From Variovorax sp. OV700 (GTDB lineage Bacteria; Pseudomonadota; Gammaproteobacteria; Burkholderiales; Burkholderiaceae_C), in assembly GCF_900099805.1 (NCBI RefSeq), contig NZ_FNDR01000014.1:62001-126000 (forward strand): a stretch of DNA of 64,000 nt, written 5' to 3'. A model generated the notes under the pieces. It had not been told where the DNA came from and searched no databases. It was given only the letters and a program-made list of their open reading frames with translations. The position numbers were made by a program, and so were the translations under genes. Of the stretch, positions 23,550 to 32,322 are shown piece by piece; the first letter of the stretch is position 1; each line of letters begins with the position of its first letter.

Positions 23550-25850
23550 TTATTTCTTCGGCGCGGCCACGCAGTCCGCGTAGTAGCGCTTCTTGCCCGT
23601 CTCGTCGATGCGCGCCACCAGACCGTGGATGTCGGTCTCGAAGCCCGGGCACTGCAGGTTGAACTCGCGCGAGAACTTGAGGTAGTCGACGATTTTCTTG
23701 TTGAACACCTCGCCTGGGATCAGCAGCGGAATGCCCGGCGGATACGGCGTGATCAGGCTGGTGGTGATGCGGCCTTCGAGCTCGTCGATTTCCACGCGCT
23801 CGGTCTTGCGGTGGGCGATGTGGGCGAAGGCGTCGCTCGGCTTCATGGCCGGCGTGAGATCGCTCAGGTACATCTCGGTGGTGAGCCGCGCCACGTCGTA
23901 GCGTGCGTAGAGCTGGTGGATGTGCTGGCACAGGTCGCGCAGGCCCAGACGTTCGTAGCCGGGGTGCTGCTGGCAGAACTCGGGCAGGATGCGCCACATC
24001 GGCTGGTTGCGCGCGTAGTCGTCCTTGAACTGCTGCAACGCCGTGAGCAGCGTGTTCCAGCGACCCTTGGTGATGCCGATGGTGAACATGATGAAGAAGC
24101 TGTAGAGCCCGGTCTTCTCCACGATCACACCGTGCTCCGCGAGGAACTTGGTCACCACGCTGGCGGGAATGCCGGTCTCGGCGAAATTGCCTTCCAGATC
24201 CAGGCCGGGCGTCACGATGGTCGACTTGATCGGGTCGAGCATGTTGAAGCCGTCGGCCAGATCGCCGAAGCCGTGCCAGTTGCGCGGCGACTTCTTGTTT
24301 TTCGGCTTGCCGCTCTTCTCGCCCGTCATGATCCAGTCTTCGGCGCGGCCGATGCCTTCGTCGACGAGTTTCTCGGGGCCCCAGACCTTGAACCACCACT
24401 CGTCCTTGCCGAATTCGGCCTCGACCTTGCGCATGGCGCGGCGGAAGTCGAGCGCTTCGAGAATGCTCTCTTCCACCAGCGCGGTGCCGCCGGGCGGCTC
24501 CATCATGGCGGCGGCCACGTCGCAGCTCGCGATGATCGCGTACTGCGGGCTGGTCGACGAGTGCATCAGGTAGGCCTCGTTGAACAGGTCGCGGTCGAGC
24601 GCACGGTTCTGCGAGTCTTGCACCAGCACGTGGCTGGCCTGGCTGATGCCGGCCAGCAGCTTGTGGGTCGACTGCGTGGCGAACACCAGCGATTCCTTCG
24701 GACGCACTCGGCGCTTGCCCATGGCGTGGTAGGCGCCGTAAAACGGATGGAAGGCCGCATGCGGCAGCCATGCTTCGTCGAAATGCAGCGTGTCGACGTA
24801 GCCGTCGAGCATGCCCTTGATGGTTTCGGTGTTGTAGATCACGCCGTCGTAGGTCGACTGCGTGAGCGTCATCACGCGTGGCTTGACCTTGTCGGGGTTC
24901 ACGTCGGCGAGCAGCGGGTTGGCCTTGATCTTGGCCTTGATGGCGCTCTGCTCGAACTCGCTCTTGGGAATCGGGCCGATGATGCCGAAATGGTTGCGCG
25001 TGGGCTTCATGAAGACCGGGATCGCGCCAGTCATGATGATCGCGTGCAGGATCGACTTGTGGCAGTTGCGATCGACCACCACCACGTCATCGGGCGCCAC
25101 CGTGTGGTGCCACACCATCTTGTTGCTGGTGCTGGTGCCGTTGGTCACGAAAAAGCAATGGTCGGCGTTGAAGATTCGCGCGGCATTGCGCTCGCTGGCC
25201 GCCACCGGACCGGTGTGGTCGAGCAACTGCCCGAGTTCTTCCACCGCGTTGCAGACGTCGGCGCGCAGCATGTTCTCCCCGAAGAACTGGTGGAACATCT
25301 GGCCCACCGGACTCTTCAGGAATGCCACGCCGCCCGAATGGCCCGGGCAGTGCCACGAGTAAGAGCCGTCTTCGGCGTAGTCGATCAGCGCCTTGAAGAA
25401 CGGCGGCTGCACGCCCTCCAGGTAGCTCTTGGCCTCGCGGATGATGTGGCGCGCCACGAACTCGGGCGTGTCCTCGAACATATGGATGAAGCCATGGAGC
25501 TCCCGCAGGATGTCGTTCGGGATGTGGCGCGAGGTCTTGGTTTCGCCGTAGATGTAGATCGGCACGTCGGCGTTCTTGCGGCGCACCTCGCCGATGAAGC
25601 TGCGCAGGCTCAGCACGGCGGGATCGAGGTCGGGGCCCACCGTGAACTCCTCGTCGTCGATCGACAGGATGAAAGCGCTGGCACGGCTTTGCTGCTGCGC
25701 AAATTGGCTCAGGTCCCCATAGCTCGTGACGCCCAGCACCTCGAAGCCCTCGCTTTCGAAGGCCTGCGCAAGCGCGCGAATGCCAAGGCCCGAAGTGTTT
25801 TCGGAGCGGAAGTCCTCGTCGATGATGACGATGGGGAAGCGAAATTTCAT
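23550..25850 (-). CDS. biodegradative-type arginine/lysine/ornithine decarboxylase
   Basis: A 766-residue PLP enzyme of the acid-inducible fold-I decarboxylase family. The N-terminal wing domain resembles a receiver domain (FPIVIIDEDFRSENTSGLG). The PLP core includes FVTNGTSTSNKMVWH, DRNCHKSILHA and the cofactor lysine in FATQSTHKLLAG (Lys397). The C-terminal domain ends near PGFETDIHGLV. It consumes a proton while converting a basic amino acid to the polyamine-type product; which of Arg, Lys or Orn is the substrate cannot be read safely from sequence. The start is the MKFRFPIV where homology begins; the longer frame runs into the divergent nfeD gene. Confidence 0.9.
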   Translation of the reverse strand: MKFRFPIVIIDEDFRSENTSGLGIRALAQAFESEGFEVLGVTSYGDLSQFAQQQSRASAFILSIDDEEFTVGPDLDPAVLSLRSFIGEVRRKNADVPIYIYGETKTSRHIPNDILRELHGFIHMFEDTPEFVARHIIREAKSYLEGVQPPFFKALIDYAEDGSYSWHCPGHSGGVAFLKSPVGQMFHQFFGENMLRADVCNAVEELGQLLDHTGPVAASERNAARIFNADHCFFVTNGTSTSNKMVWHHTVAPDDVVVVDRNCHKSILHAIIMTGAIPVFMKPTRNHFGIIGPIPKSEFEQSAIKAKIKANPLLADVNPDKVKPRVMTLTQSTYDGVIYNTETIKGMLDGYVDTLHFDEAWLPHAAFHPFYGAYHAMGKRRVRPKESLVFATQSTHKLLAGISQASHVLVQDSQNRALDRDLFNEAYLMHSSTSPQYAIIASCDVAAAMMEPPGGTALVEESILEALDFRRAMRKVEAEFGKDEWWFKVWGPEKLVDEGIGRAEDWIMTGEKSGKPKNKKSPRNWHGFGDLADGFNMLDPIKSTIVTPGLDLEGNFAETGIPASVVTKFLAEHGVIVEKTGLYSFFIMFTIGITKGRWNTLLTALQQFKDDYARNQPMWRILPEFCQQHPGYERLGLRDLCQHIHQLYARYDVARLTTEMYLSDLTPAMKPSDAFAHIAHRKTERVEIDELEGRITTSLITPYPPGIPLLIPGEVFNKKIVDYLKFSREFNLQCPGFETDIHGLVARIDETGKKRYYADCVAAPKK

Positions 25851-25958
25851 GAGCAGGGCTCCGGACAGGCAATGAGCCGCGAAGTGTACGGAATTCGGAT
25901 GAAGGATTCCGTGACCTTTTGACTCAGAATGTCGGGCGTCCATCAAAGAGGAGAAGAC

Positions 25959-26384
25959 ATGGCGAATTCCACCATCTGGTGGCTGATAGCGGGAGCCGCG
26001 ATCGTGCTCGAGCTGCTCTCGGGTACGGTTTACCTGTTGCTGCTGGCCACGGGCTTCGCAGCGGCGGCCATTGCGGCGCATGTGGGCGCGGGAACGGTCG
26101 CGCAACTCGTCGTGGCGGCTCTGGTCGGCGTGGGTGCGGTCCTGGCCTGGTATGTGGTGCAGCGCCGACGCCCGGGTCCGCCGCCCACTGGCTCGAATCG
26201 CGACGTCAACCTGGACATCGGCGAGATCATCCATATCGAGGCATGGAACCCCGACGGCACGGCCACCGTGCGCTATCGGGGAGCCCAATGGACCGTGGTT
26301 CCGCGCAGCGGCCACGCCCCGGCCACCGGTGAGCACCGTGTGGTCGAGGTCATTGGCAGCCGCCTCGTGGTCGAGAAGACATAG
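25959..26384 (+). CDS. NfeD family membrane protein
   Basis: A 141-residue protein. Residues 5-65 contain two or three membrane helices (WWLIAGAAIVLELLSGTVYLL onwards). Residues 80-141 form the small soluble OB-fold of short NfeD proteins, with NLDIGEIIHIEAW, ATVRYRGAQWTVVP and the C-terminal VVEVIGSRLVVE. It is paired with an SPFH-domain gene 26 bases downstream, the classic NfeD/stomatin operon, and is thought to help organise membrane microdomains. The ribosome binding site is AGAGGAG. Confidence 0.92.
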   Translation: MANSTIWWLIAGAAIVLELLSGTVYLLLLATGFAAAAIAAHVGAGTVAQLVVAALVGVGAVLAWYVVQRRRPGPPPTGSNRDVNLDIGEIIHIEAWNPDGTATVRYRGAQWTVVPRSGHAPATGEHRVVEVIGSRLVVEKT

Positions 26385-26410
26385 TCAGAACTCAAGAGGA
26401 GAAACACATC

Positions 26411-27340
26411 ATGGAATTTTCAGTTCCCATCATCATCCTGGTCATCGCGGTCATCGTCATCAGCCAGTCGGTCAAGTTCGTGCCGCAGCAGAACGCCTGG
26501 GTGCGCGAGCGCCTGGGCAAGTACCACAGCACCATGACGCCGGGGCCCAACTTTCTGATCCCGTTCATCGACAAGGTCGCCTACAAGCACAGCCTGAAGG
26601 AAATCCCGCTCGATGTGCCGAGCCAGATCTGCATCACGCGTGACAACACCCAGCTGCAGGTCGACGGCATCCTGTACTTTCAAGTGACCGATCCGATGCG
26701 CGCGAGCTACGGCTCGTCGAACTACATCGTGGCCGTGACGCAGCTGGCGCAAACGTCGCTGCGCAGCGTGATCGGCAAGCTCGAGCTCGACAAGACCTTC
26801 GAGGAGCGCGACGTCATCAACGCCCAGGTGGTTGCGGCCATCGACGAGGCGGCGCTCAACTGGGGCGTGAAGGTGCTGCGCTATGAAATCAAGGACCTGA
26901 CCCCGCCCAAGGAAATTTTGCTGGCCATGCAGGCGCAGATCACCGCCGAGCGCGGCAAGCGCGCGCTGATCGCCGCCTCTGAAGGCCGGCGCCAGGAACA
27001 GATCAACATCGCCACCGGCGAGCGCGAAGCCTTCATTGCGCGCTCCGAGGGCGAGAAGCAAGCCCAGATCAACAACGCCCAGGGCGAGGCCGCTGCCATC
27101 ACCGCCGTGGCCACCGCCACGGCCGACGCCATCGAGCGGGTGGCGGCGGCCATCCGCCAGCCCGGCGGCGAGCAGGCCGTGCAGCTCAAGGTGGCCGAGC
27201 GCGCGGTCGATGCCTACGGCAAGGTTGCGGCCGATTCCAAGACCACGCTGATCGTGCCAAGCAACATGACAGAAACCGCCGCCCTCATCGCGTCGGCCAT
27301 GCGCATGGTCCAGGCCGGCAAGCCATCGAATCCGGCCTGA
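26411..27340 (+). CDS. SPFH/Band 7 (stomatin-like, paraslipin) protein
   Basis: A 309-residue membrane-anchored scaffold protein. One N-terminal hydrophobic helix (FSVPIIILVIAVIVISQSV) precedes the Band 7 domain (VPQQNAWVRERLGKYHSTM, then KEIPLDVPSQ, at about residues 22-190). A long coiled-coil region follows (AAITAVATATADAIERVAAA). It is the partner of the NfeD gene directly upstream. It oligomerises in the inner membrane and is related to QmcA. tRNA-Ser follows within 25 bases. Confidence 0.93.
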   Translation: MEFSVPIIILVIAVIVISQSVKFVPQQNAWVRERLGKYHSTMTPGPNFLIPFIDKVAYKHSLKEIPLDVPSQICITRDNTQLQVDGILYFQVTDPMRASYGSSNYIVAVTQLAQTSLRSVIGKLELDKTFEERDVINAQVVAAIDEAALNWGVKVLRYEIKDLTPPKEILLAMQAQITAERGKRALIAASEGRRQEQINIATGEREAFIARSEGEKQAQINNAQGEAAAITAVATATADAIERVAAAIRQPGGEQAVQLKVAERAVDAYGKVAADSKTTLIVPSNMTETAALIASAMRMVQAGKPSNPA

Positions 27341-27354
27341 GCGACTGCTACAAT
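27326..27354 (+). promoter_or_regulatory. promoter of tRNA-Ser(GGA)
   Basis: TCGAAT (27326-27331) and, after 17 bases, the extended -10 TGCTACAAT (TACAAT at 27349-27354). Transcription would begin about 4 bases before the tRNA. It overlaps the end of the SPFH gene. Confidence 0.5.
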
Positions 27355-27364
27355 CGAAGGCTCA

Positions 27365-27455
27365 GGAGCGGTGGATGAGCGGTTTAAGTCGCACGCCTGG
27401 AAAGCGTGTGAGGGTTAATAGCCCTCCGCGGGTTCGAATCCCGCCTGCTCCGCCA
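27365..27455 (+). tRNA. tRNA-Ser (anticodon GGA)
   Basis: A 91-base class II tRNA including an encoded CCA. The acceptor stem is GGAGCGG/CTGCTCC with discriminator G. The anticodon stem-loop CACGC-CTGGAAA-GCGTG gives GGA, reading UCC and UCU. A long variable arm and GGTTCGAATCC T-loop are present. A terminator follows at 27501. Confidence 0.97.
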
Positions 27456-27500
27456 GAGATTGATTGTTCGTAACCGTTCACGAACATGAGAGCCAGAATA

Positions 27501-27538
27501 AAAAGCCCAGGATGCCTTCCAGCATCCTGGGCTTTTTT
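27501..27538 (+). terminator. intrinsic terminator after tRNA-Ser
   Basis: A perfect 12-bp stem (AGCCCAGGATGC and GCATCCTGGGCT, 27504-27533) with a 6-base loop and a run of T. It lies 46 bases after the tRNA. Confidence 0.93.
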
Positions 27539-27638
27539 GTCGGCTCGTTGCGCCTTGGCAACGCGCATCCGACTGCCCCGCCGCCTCAACTGGCGGTACG
27601 ATCCAAAGTCTTACTTTCACGCCTGCAAAGGAGCCCGG

Positions 27639-27995
27639 ATGGCCGGACAACCACAACCCACCCCAACTGGCGATACGTCGCTCGAACAGACATTGGAGAA
27701 GACCGAAGCGGTTGCCGCCGATGTGCAGCGGGCGTCGGACAACCTTGCAGTCGTGAGCACGGTCCTCGAACAGGAGCTGCCGGAGGAAATCCAGGTGGGC
27801 GAAGTGGCCCAGGCCATCGAGCACACCAGCCAGCTTGAAGAAAAGCTGGCCAAGTCGGCCGAGACATTGGCCGAGGTCAACGCCGCCTTGAGCGAGGAAA
27901 TCGAGAAGCGCCTCGAGATCACCGCCCAACGCGATGAAAGCCAGGCAGAGGCCGAAGAACTCAAGGCAAGGATCCAATCCGACGCAGCGGACTGA
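27639..27995 (+). CDS. small coiled-coil protein of unknown function
   Basis: A 118-residue acidic protein. After a Pro/Thr-rich start (MAGQPQPTPTGDTS), residues 14-115 lack proline except for one LPEEI and have a heptad-like pattern (TLEKTEAVAADVQRAS, QLEEKLAKSAETLAEVNAAL), predicting a long coiled coil. No signal peptide or membrane segment is present. The start has AAAGGAG eight bases upstream. An in-frame ATG at 27486 lies before the tRNA terminator and is unlikely. It is followed after 108 bases by a lone receiver-domain gene. I do not recognise a named family. Confidence 0.75.
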   Translation: MAGQPQPTPTGDTSLEQTLEKTEAVAADVQRASDNLAVVSTVLEQELPEEIQVGEVAQAIEHTSQLEEKLAKSAETLAEVNAALSEEIEKRLEITAQRDESQAEAEELKARIQSDAAD

Positions 27996-28103
27996 TCGTC
28001 TCCACGGTCTTTCCAGGCGGTACGGCTCGCTCCTTATCCCTTCTCCTACGCTGCGGACGCATCCGGCACGCTACGCTATTGGTTCTCAAAGCGAAACCAC
28101 GGC

Positions 28104-28496
28104 ATGGCCCTCATCACGTTCCTCGTCGAGGACAACAAGACCATCAGGGACAACCTGGTCCCAGCACTCGAAGATCTGGTCAATGGCCAGGTCGTCGGCT
28201 TCGCCGAAACGGAATCCGATGCGCTCGCCTGGCTCGCTTCTCACCCCCATGACTGGCAGTTGCTCATCGTCGACCTGTTCCTGAAAGAAGGCTCCGGTCT
28301 GGGCGTACTCTCGGGCTGCAAGACACGCGGCCCCGGCCAGCGCGTCGTGGTGCTGAGCAACTACGTGACAGCCGACATCCGGGCGCGTTGCGAGGCACTG
28401 GGCGCGGACGCGGTCTTCGACAAGTCGCGCGACCTCGACGCCTTCATCGACTACTGCAACACCGACCGGCCTTCGGGCTTTGCCAGATTGAACTGA
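28104..28496 (+). CDS. single-domain response regulator (receiver only)
   Basis: A 130-residue CheY-like receiver without an output domain. The acidic pocket is VEDN (Asp10), the phosphoacceptor is in LLIVDLFL (Asp57), the Thr/Ser switch is VVLSNY and the conserved Lys is in VFDKSRD. Loss of a DNA-binding domain means it works by protein contact, perhaps in a phosphorelay or with the coiled-coil protein upstream. No histidine kinase is in the window. It ends in a terminator at 28518. Confidence 0.9.
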   Translation: MALITFLVEDNKTIRDNLVPALEDLVNGQVVGFAETESDALAWLASHPHDWQLLIVDLFLKEGSGLGVLSGCKTRGPGQRVVVLSNYVTADIRARCEALGADAVFDKSRDLDAFIDYCNTDRPSGFARLN

Positions 28497-28517
28497 CGCC
28501 GGTTGCCGCCAGCCAAG

Positions 28518-28547
28518 AAAAAAGGGCCCGAAGGCCCTTTTCTTTTT
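28518..28547 (+). terminator. bidirectional terminator between receiver and binding-protein genes
   Basis: AAAAGGGCC and GGCCCTTTT form a 9-bp stem with loop CGAA, flanked by A-rich and T-rich tracts, between two convergent genes. It can serve both strands. Confidence 0.9.
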
Positions 28548-28580
28548 GCGCCAAGGCGCAGCGGTTTGCAATGAAACCGA

Positions 28581-29786
28581 TCAGCGCACCACGGCGATCT
28601 GCGTACGCACGCCACCCTTGTAGGTGAAGAGCGTCAGCGCGCCGTTCTTGATGTCGCCCTTTTCGTCGAAGGCGATCGGGCCGGTCACGCCCTTGTATTG
28701 CAACTTGCCGATTTCCGGCAGGTACTTTTCAGGTTCGGAGGAACCGGCCTTGACCATGGCTTCGGCCAGAACGTTGACCGCGTCGTAGACGTACGGTGCA
28801 TAGATCTGGACGTCCACGCCGTTCTTGGTCTTGAACTTGGCCTTGAAGTCTTCCAGCGGCTGCTTGAAGTCGCCATCGACACCGCCGGCTTCGGCGCAAA
28901 CCACCATCTCTTCGCCGATGGCATCGCCAGCCAGCTTGGGCAGTTCGCCGGTGCACAGGCCGTCGCCGCCCATGAACTTGACGTTCAGGCCGAGTTGCTT
29001 GACCTGCTTGAGCATCGGGCCGCCAACGGCGTCCATGCCGCCGAAGAACAGCACGTCGGGCTTGGCAGACTTGAGCTTGGTCAGGATGGCGTTGAAGTCG
29101 GTCGACTTGTCGGTCGTGAACTCGTGGCCGACGATGGTGCCGCCGGCAGCCTTTGCCGCCTTTTCGAACTCTTCGGCAACGCCCTGGCCATAGGCCGTGC
29201 GGTCGTCGATCACGGCAATGTTCTTGCCCTTGAGCGTTTCGACGGCGTACTTGCCCAGCGTGCCGCCGAGTTGCGTGTCGTCAGCCACCACGCGGAACGC
29301 GGTCTTGAAGCCTTGACGTGTGTACTTGGGATTCGTTGCCGAAGGCGAGATCTGCGGAATGCCGGCGTCGCTGTAGAGCTTGGAGGCGGGAATCGTGGTG
29401 CCCGAGTTCAGGTGGCCGACGATGCCGTTGACCTTGCTGTCGACCAGCTTCTGGGCCACTGCCGTGCCTTGCTTCGGATCGCCGGCGTCGTCTTCTGCGA
29501 GCAGTTCGAACTTGGCAACCTTGTCACCGATCTTGAGGCCCTTGGCGTTCAGGTCTTCGATGGCCATCTTGGCGCCGAGCTCGTTGTCCTTGCCAAGGTG
29601 GGCAATGGCACCGCTGGTGGGACCCACGTGGCCGATCTTGACGACCAGCGTGCTTGCCGGAGGCGCTGCAGGTGCGGGGGCCGCTGCCGTGGGCGCCGGG
29701 GCGGCCGGTGCAGCAGCTTCTTCTTTCTTGCCGCAAGCCACAAGCGTGAGAGCAGCCAGTGCGACCGCAGTCCATTTCAATTGCAT
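28581..29786 (-). CDS. branched-chain amino acid ABC transporter binding lipoprotein
   Basis: A 401-residue type I periplasmic binding protein (LivJ/LivK-like, peripla_BP_6). The signal sequence MQLKWTAVALAALTLVAC ends in a lipobox, so it is lipid-anchored at Cys18. A short Ala/Pro linker follows (about residues 22-48), then IGHVGPTSGAIAHLGKDNELGAK and GHLNSGTTIPASKLYSDAGI, which line the ligand pocket. The transporter's permeases and ATPases are not adjacent, so it works with components encoded elsewhere. The ribosome binding site GGAGG is strong. Confidence 0.92.
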   Translation of the reverse strand: MQLKWTAVALAALTLVACGKKEEAAAPAAPAPTAAAPAPAAPPASTLVVKIGHVGPTSGAIAHLGKDNELGAKMAIEDLNAKGLKIGDKVAKFELLAEDDAGDPKQGTAVAQKLVDSKVNGIVGHLNSGTTIPASKLYSDAGIPQISPSATNPKYTRQGFKTAFRVVADDTQLGGTLGKYAVETLKGKNIAVIDDRTAYGQGVAEEFEKAAKAAGGTIVGHEFTTDKSTDFNAILTKLKSAKPDVLFFGGMDAVGGPMLKQVKQLGLNVKFMGGDGLCTGELPKLAGDAIGEEMVVCAEAGGVDGDFKQPLEDFKAKFKTKNGVDVQIYAPYVYDAVNVLAEAMVKAGSSEPEKYLPEIGKLQYKGVTGPIAFDEKGDIKNGALTLFTYKGGVRTQIAVVR

Positions 29787-29921
29787 GAGAACCTCCAGAA
29801 CATTGATAAATAAACTAAGAACCGGTCGTGTGATCCGGGCGCGCAAACCTCGCAAGTTTCGCGCCGCAGACCAGCGGCACCCTCCCGCCCCACCGACCTG
29901 GCGCGCAGTTTAGCTGAAGCT

Positions 29922-30326
29922 TTACGCTCCGGAAGCTGGCGTAGACCCTGTGTTTTCGGAGAGCTCGGCGGCCATTGCCTCGATCACCAAAGCCCGCAAT
30001 ACAGCCTCGATTTCTTCGCGCAGCCGAGGCACCATGGCATCGAGCTGCTGCTGCACGGCGGCCGAGACCGTGTCGCTCAAACGCTCCTCCAAAGACAGGT
30101 CGACGCGCTGCAGCACGCGGTGCAGGAGTTGCTCTTCGAGGCGGACGATTTCGGCCTCGGAGCGCTGCTCGGCCGGCGGCAGCGCAACGGCTTCGGCGGG
30201 GTCGACGGGCGGGGCCGGCGCGGCCGCAGGGCTCGCCGGCTCGGTGCCCACAGCCTCGGCCGGCAGGTCGAGCACCGTGGTCAGGGTGGGGACGAACCGG
30301 GGCGGTGTACGCAGCGTGCTGGCCAT
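29922..30326 (-). CDS. unknown protein translationally coupled to holC
   Basis: A 134-residue protein. The N-terminal half is Pro/Ala-rich (about residues 1-50). The C-terminal half is a charged amphipathic helix region (EAEIVRLEEQLLHRVLQRVD, then VPRLREEIEAVLRALV). No signal or membrane segment is seen. The ATG overlaps the holC stop by one base. It resembles small proteins found after holC in Burkholderiales, sometimes labelled DUF2486; that match is from memory and unproven. A role linked to DNA polymerase clamp-loader components is only a context guess. Confidence 0.65.
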   Translation of the reverse strand: MASTLRTPPRFVPTLTTVLDLPAEAVGTEPASPAAAPAPPVDPAEAVALPPAEQRSEAEIVRLEEQLLHRVLQRVDLSLEERLSDTVSAAVQQQLDAMVPRLREEIEAVLRALVIEAMAAELSENTGSTPASGA

Positions 30327-30769
30327 CAGGAAGCGCTCCTTGCAAAGTCGTGCGGCTGGATGGTGTAGCCGCGGTCGGCATAGTGGCGCCAACGCGATCT
30401 GCCGATCTGCCGGTCTGTGGCCTCGTCGCTCACGATGTCGATCAGCCGTTCGAAGCGCTCGAAACCCGCCGGGACCTCGGCCCCCAGGTTCACGAGCATT
30501 TCGCGGTGCGGCAGCGATACGGCCTCCGCGCCCTCGGCCGAAAGAATGACCGGCGAGCGGGCCACCACATGAGGCTGTGCGTCAGCGCGGCAATGGGCAA
30601 TGAAGTCGGAGGGCAAGAGCTGCCAGAGCGCGGCATCCACCGCCTCGAGCGCCTGCACCTCGCCCACCACGACCACGCGCAGCCCGCGCGCGTTCACGGC
30701 CTTTCGAACCAGCCGGCAGGCGTAGTTCACCTTGTCCGGCGTATTGAAATGAAAGCCGATTTCCGTCAC
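30326..30769 (-). CDS. holC: DNA polymerase III chi subunit HolC
   Basis: A 147-residue protein that links the clamp loader to SSB. The N-terminal TEIGFHFNTPDKVNYACRLV, the middle LWQLLPSDFIAHCRAD and the conserved ERFERLIDIVSD are typical. The C-terminus RWRHYADRGYTIQPHDF is slightly longer than E. coli's. The start is GTG, overlapping the pepA stop as GTGA. The pepA-holC order is conserved in proteobacteria. Confidence 0.92.
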   Translation of the reverse strand: MTEIGFHFNTPDKVNYACRLVRKAVNARGLRVVVVGEVQALEAVDAALWQLLPSDFIAHCRADAQPHVVARSPVILSAEGAEAVSLPHREMLVNLGAEVPAGFERFERLIDIVSDEATDRQIGRSRWRHYADRGYTIQPHDFARSAS

Positions 30770-32301
30770 TGCGCGGACCGGACCTTTCGGGCGGCCGAAC
30801 CGGCGCTCTTGCGAACGGCCTTCGATGGGGCAGTCGCCTTGGCGGTGCCGCTGCGTGCGCGTTCCATCAGGTAGGACACCAGCAGCCCCACGGGCCGTCC
30901 GGTCGAGCCCTTGGCCGCCCCGCTCTTCCAGGCCGTGCCGGCGATGTCCAGGTGCGCCCAGGCGAAGTCGCCGGCAAAACGCTGCAAAAACTTGGCCGCT
31001 GTGATGGCGCCGCCGGCACGGCCCGCCACGTTGGCAACATCGGCAAAGTTGCTCTTCAGGCCATCGGCATATTCGTCGTCCAGGGGCAGGCGCCAGCAGC
31101 GGTCTTGCGATTCTTCGCCGGCCGCCTGGAGCGCCGCAGCGAGGGTTTCGTCGGTGGTGAAGAGGCCGCTGCGCACGCCGCCCAGTGCCACCACGCATGC
31201 ACCGGTGAGCGTGGCGATGTCGATCACGGCGACCGGCTCGAACCGCTTGGCGTATGTGAGGGCATCGCACAGGATGAGCCGGCCCTCGGCGTCGGTGTTG
31301 AGCACCTCGATGGTCTGGCCGCTCATGCTGGTAACCACGTCGCCGGGCTTGATTGCTCGGCCGTCGTTCATGTTCTCGCACGTAGGCACGAGGCCCACCA
31401 CGTTGATGGCCGGCTGGATTTCTCCGAGCGCGCGGAAGGTGCCCAGCACGCTGGCCGCGCCGCACATGTCGAACTTCATCTCGTCCATTTCGGCGGCCGG
31501 CTTGAGCGAGACACCGCCAGTGTCGAAGGTGATGCCCTTGCCGACCAGCACCACGGGCGCCTGGTCCTTGGGGCCGCCCTGGTAGCGCAGCACGATGAAA
31601 CGCAGCGGTTCGGCGGAGCCTTGCGCCACGGCGGCGAACGAGCCCATGCCGAGCTTCTGCACCTCCTTGGGGCCGAGCACCTCGCACTTGATGCGTGGCA
31701 GCTTGGCCAGGCCCTGGGCCGCCTCCGCCAGCAGGGTGGGCGTGCAATAGTTGCCGGGGCGGTTGCCCCACTCTTTTGCAAGCTCGATGCCGGACACCGT
31801 GGCGCGGGCTTCGTCGAAGGCCTTGCCCACTGCCGCGGCGTCGGCCACCCCGATCGTCAGGTTGCGGATGGTGCGCCCGTTCTCGCCGTTCGAGGTCTTC
31901 GCCTTGGTCGTGGTGTAGACGTAGCTGGCGTCGGCGGCGGCGGCCACGGCGCAGCTCACGGCGGCGCCATCGGCCTCTTGCGCGAAGGCCATGACCACGC
32001 GCTTGGGCCCGTAGGCCTTGGCTGCGTTGACCGCCGCGATGACGCCGCTGCGCACCGACGCGGGCTTGCCGTCGCCGATGGCGGCCAGTACGACACGCGA
32101 GGCCACCACCTCGTCGGGGTGGTAGAGCGCGAGCAGTTTGCCGGCCTTGTCGGGCAGGTCGCCGGCCTTGCGGGCGCTGGCAATCAGTGCGGAAAGCGGG
32201 TCCTTGGCGGTGAGGGATGCGCTGCCGACGAGCACGATCAGTACGTCGGATTTTTCGGCTGCCGCGCGGGCAACGGTGAGGGTCTTGAGCTGAAAGTCCA
32301 T
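30766..32301 (-). CDS. pepA: leucyl aminopeptidase PepA
   Basis: A 511-residue M17 metallo-aminopeptidase that removes N-terminal residues from peptides and, in E. coli, also acts as a DNA-binding accessory factor. The metal and active-site motifs are VGKGITFDTGGVSLKP (with the catalytic Lys) and NTDAEGRLILCDAL (about residue 335). The N-terminal domain is about residues 1-170. The C-terminus ends in a basic tail (RKSAGSAARKVRSAQ). Its start is 21 bases from the divergent lptF start. Confidence 0.97.
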   Translation of the reverse strand: MDFQLKTLTVARAAAEKSDVLIVLVGSASLTAKDPLSALIASARKAGDLPDKAGKLLALYHPDEVVASRVVLAAIGDGKPASVRSGVIAAVNAAKAYGPKRVVMAFAQEADGAAVSCAVAAAADASYVYTTTKAKTSNGENGRTIRNLTIGVADAAAVGKAFDEARATVSGIELAKEWGNRPGNYCTPTLLAEAAQGLAKLPRIKCEVLGPKEVQKLGMGSFAAVAQGSAEPLRFIVLRYQGGPKDQAPVVLVGKGITFDTGGVSLKPAAEMDEMKFDMCGAASVLGTFRALGEIQPAINVVGLVPTCENMNDGRAIKPGDVVTSMSGQTIEVLNTDAEGRLILCDALTYAKRFEPVAVIDIATLTGACVVALGGVRSGLFTTDETLAAALQAAGEESQDRCWRLPLDDEYADGLKSNFADVANVAGRAGGAITAAKFLQRFAGDFAWAHLDIAGTAWKSGAAKGSTGRPVGLLVSYLMERARSGTAKATAPSKAVRKSAGSAARKVRSAQ

Positions 32302-32322
32302 AATCCTTTTTTTCCTCGAACG

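Noticed and set aside
23625..25922. Plus-strand open frame of 765 codons
   Set aside because: Antisense shadow of the basic amino acid decarboxylase gene.
27365..27640. tRNA-Ser as an attachment site for an integrated element
   Set aside because: No integrase, no repeated tRNA 3' end and no change of gene style downstream.
27384..27977. Minus-strand open frame with 'RRDSNPRRAINPHTLSRR'
   Set aside because: False translation across tRNA-Ser and antisense to the coiled-coil gene.
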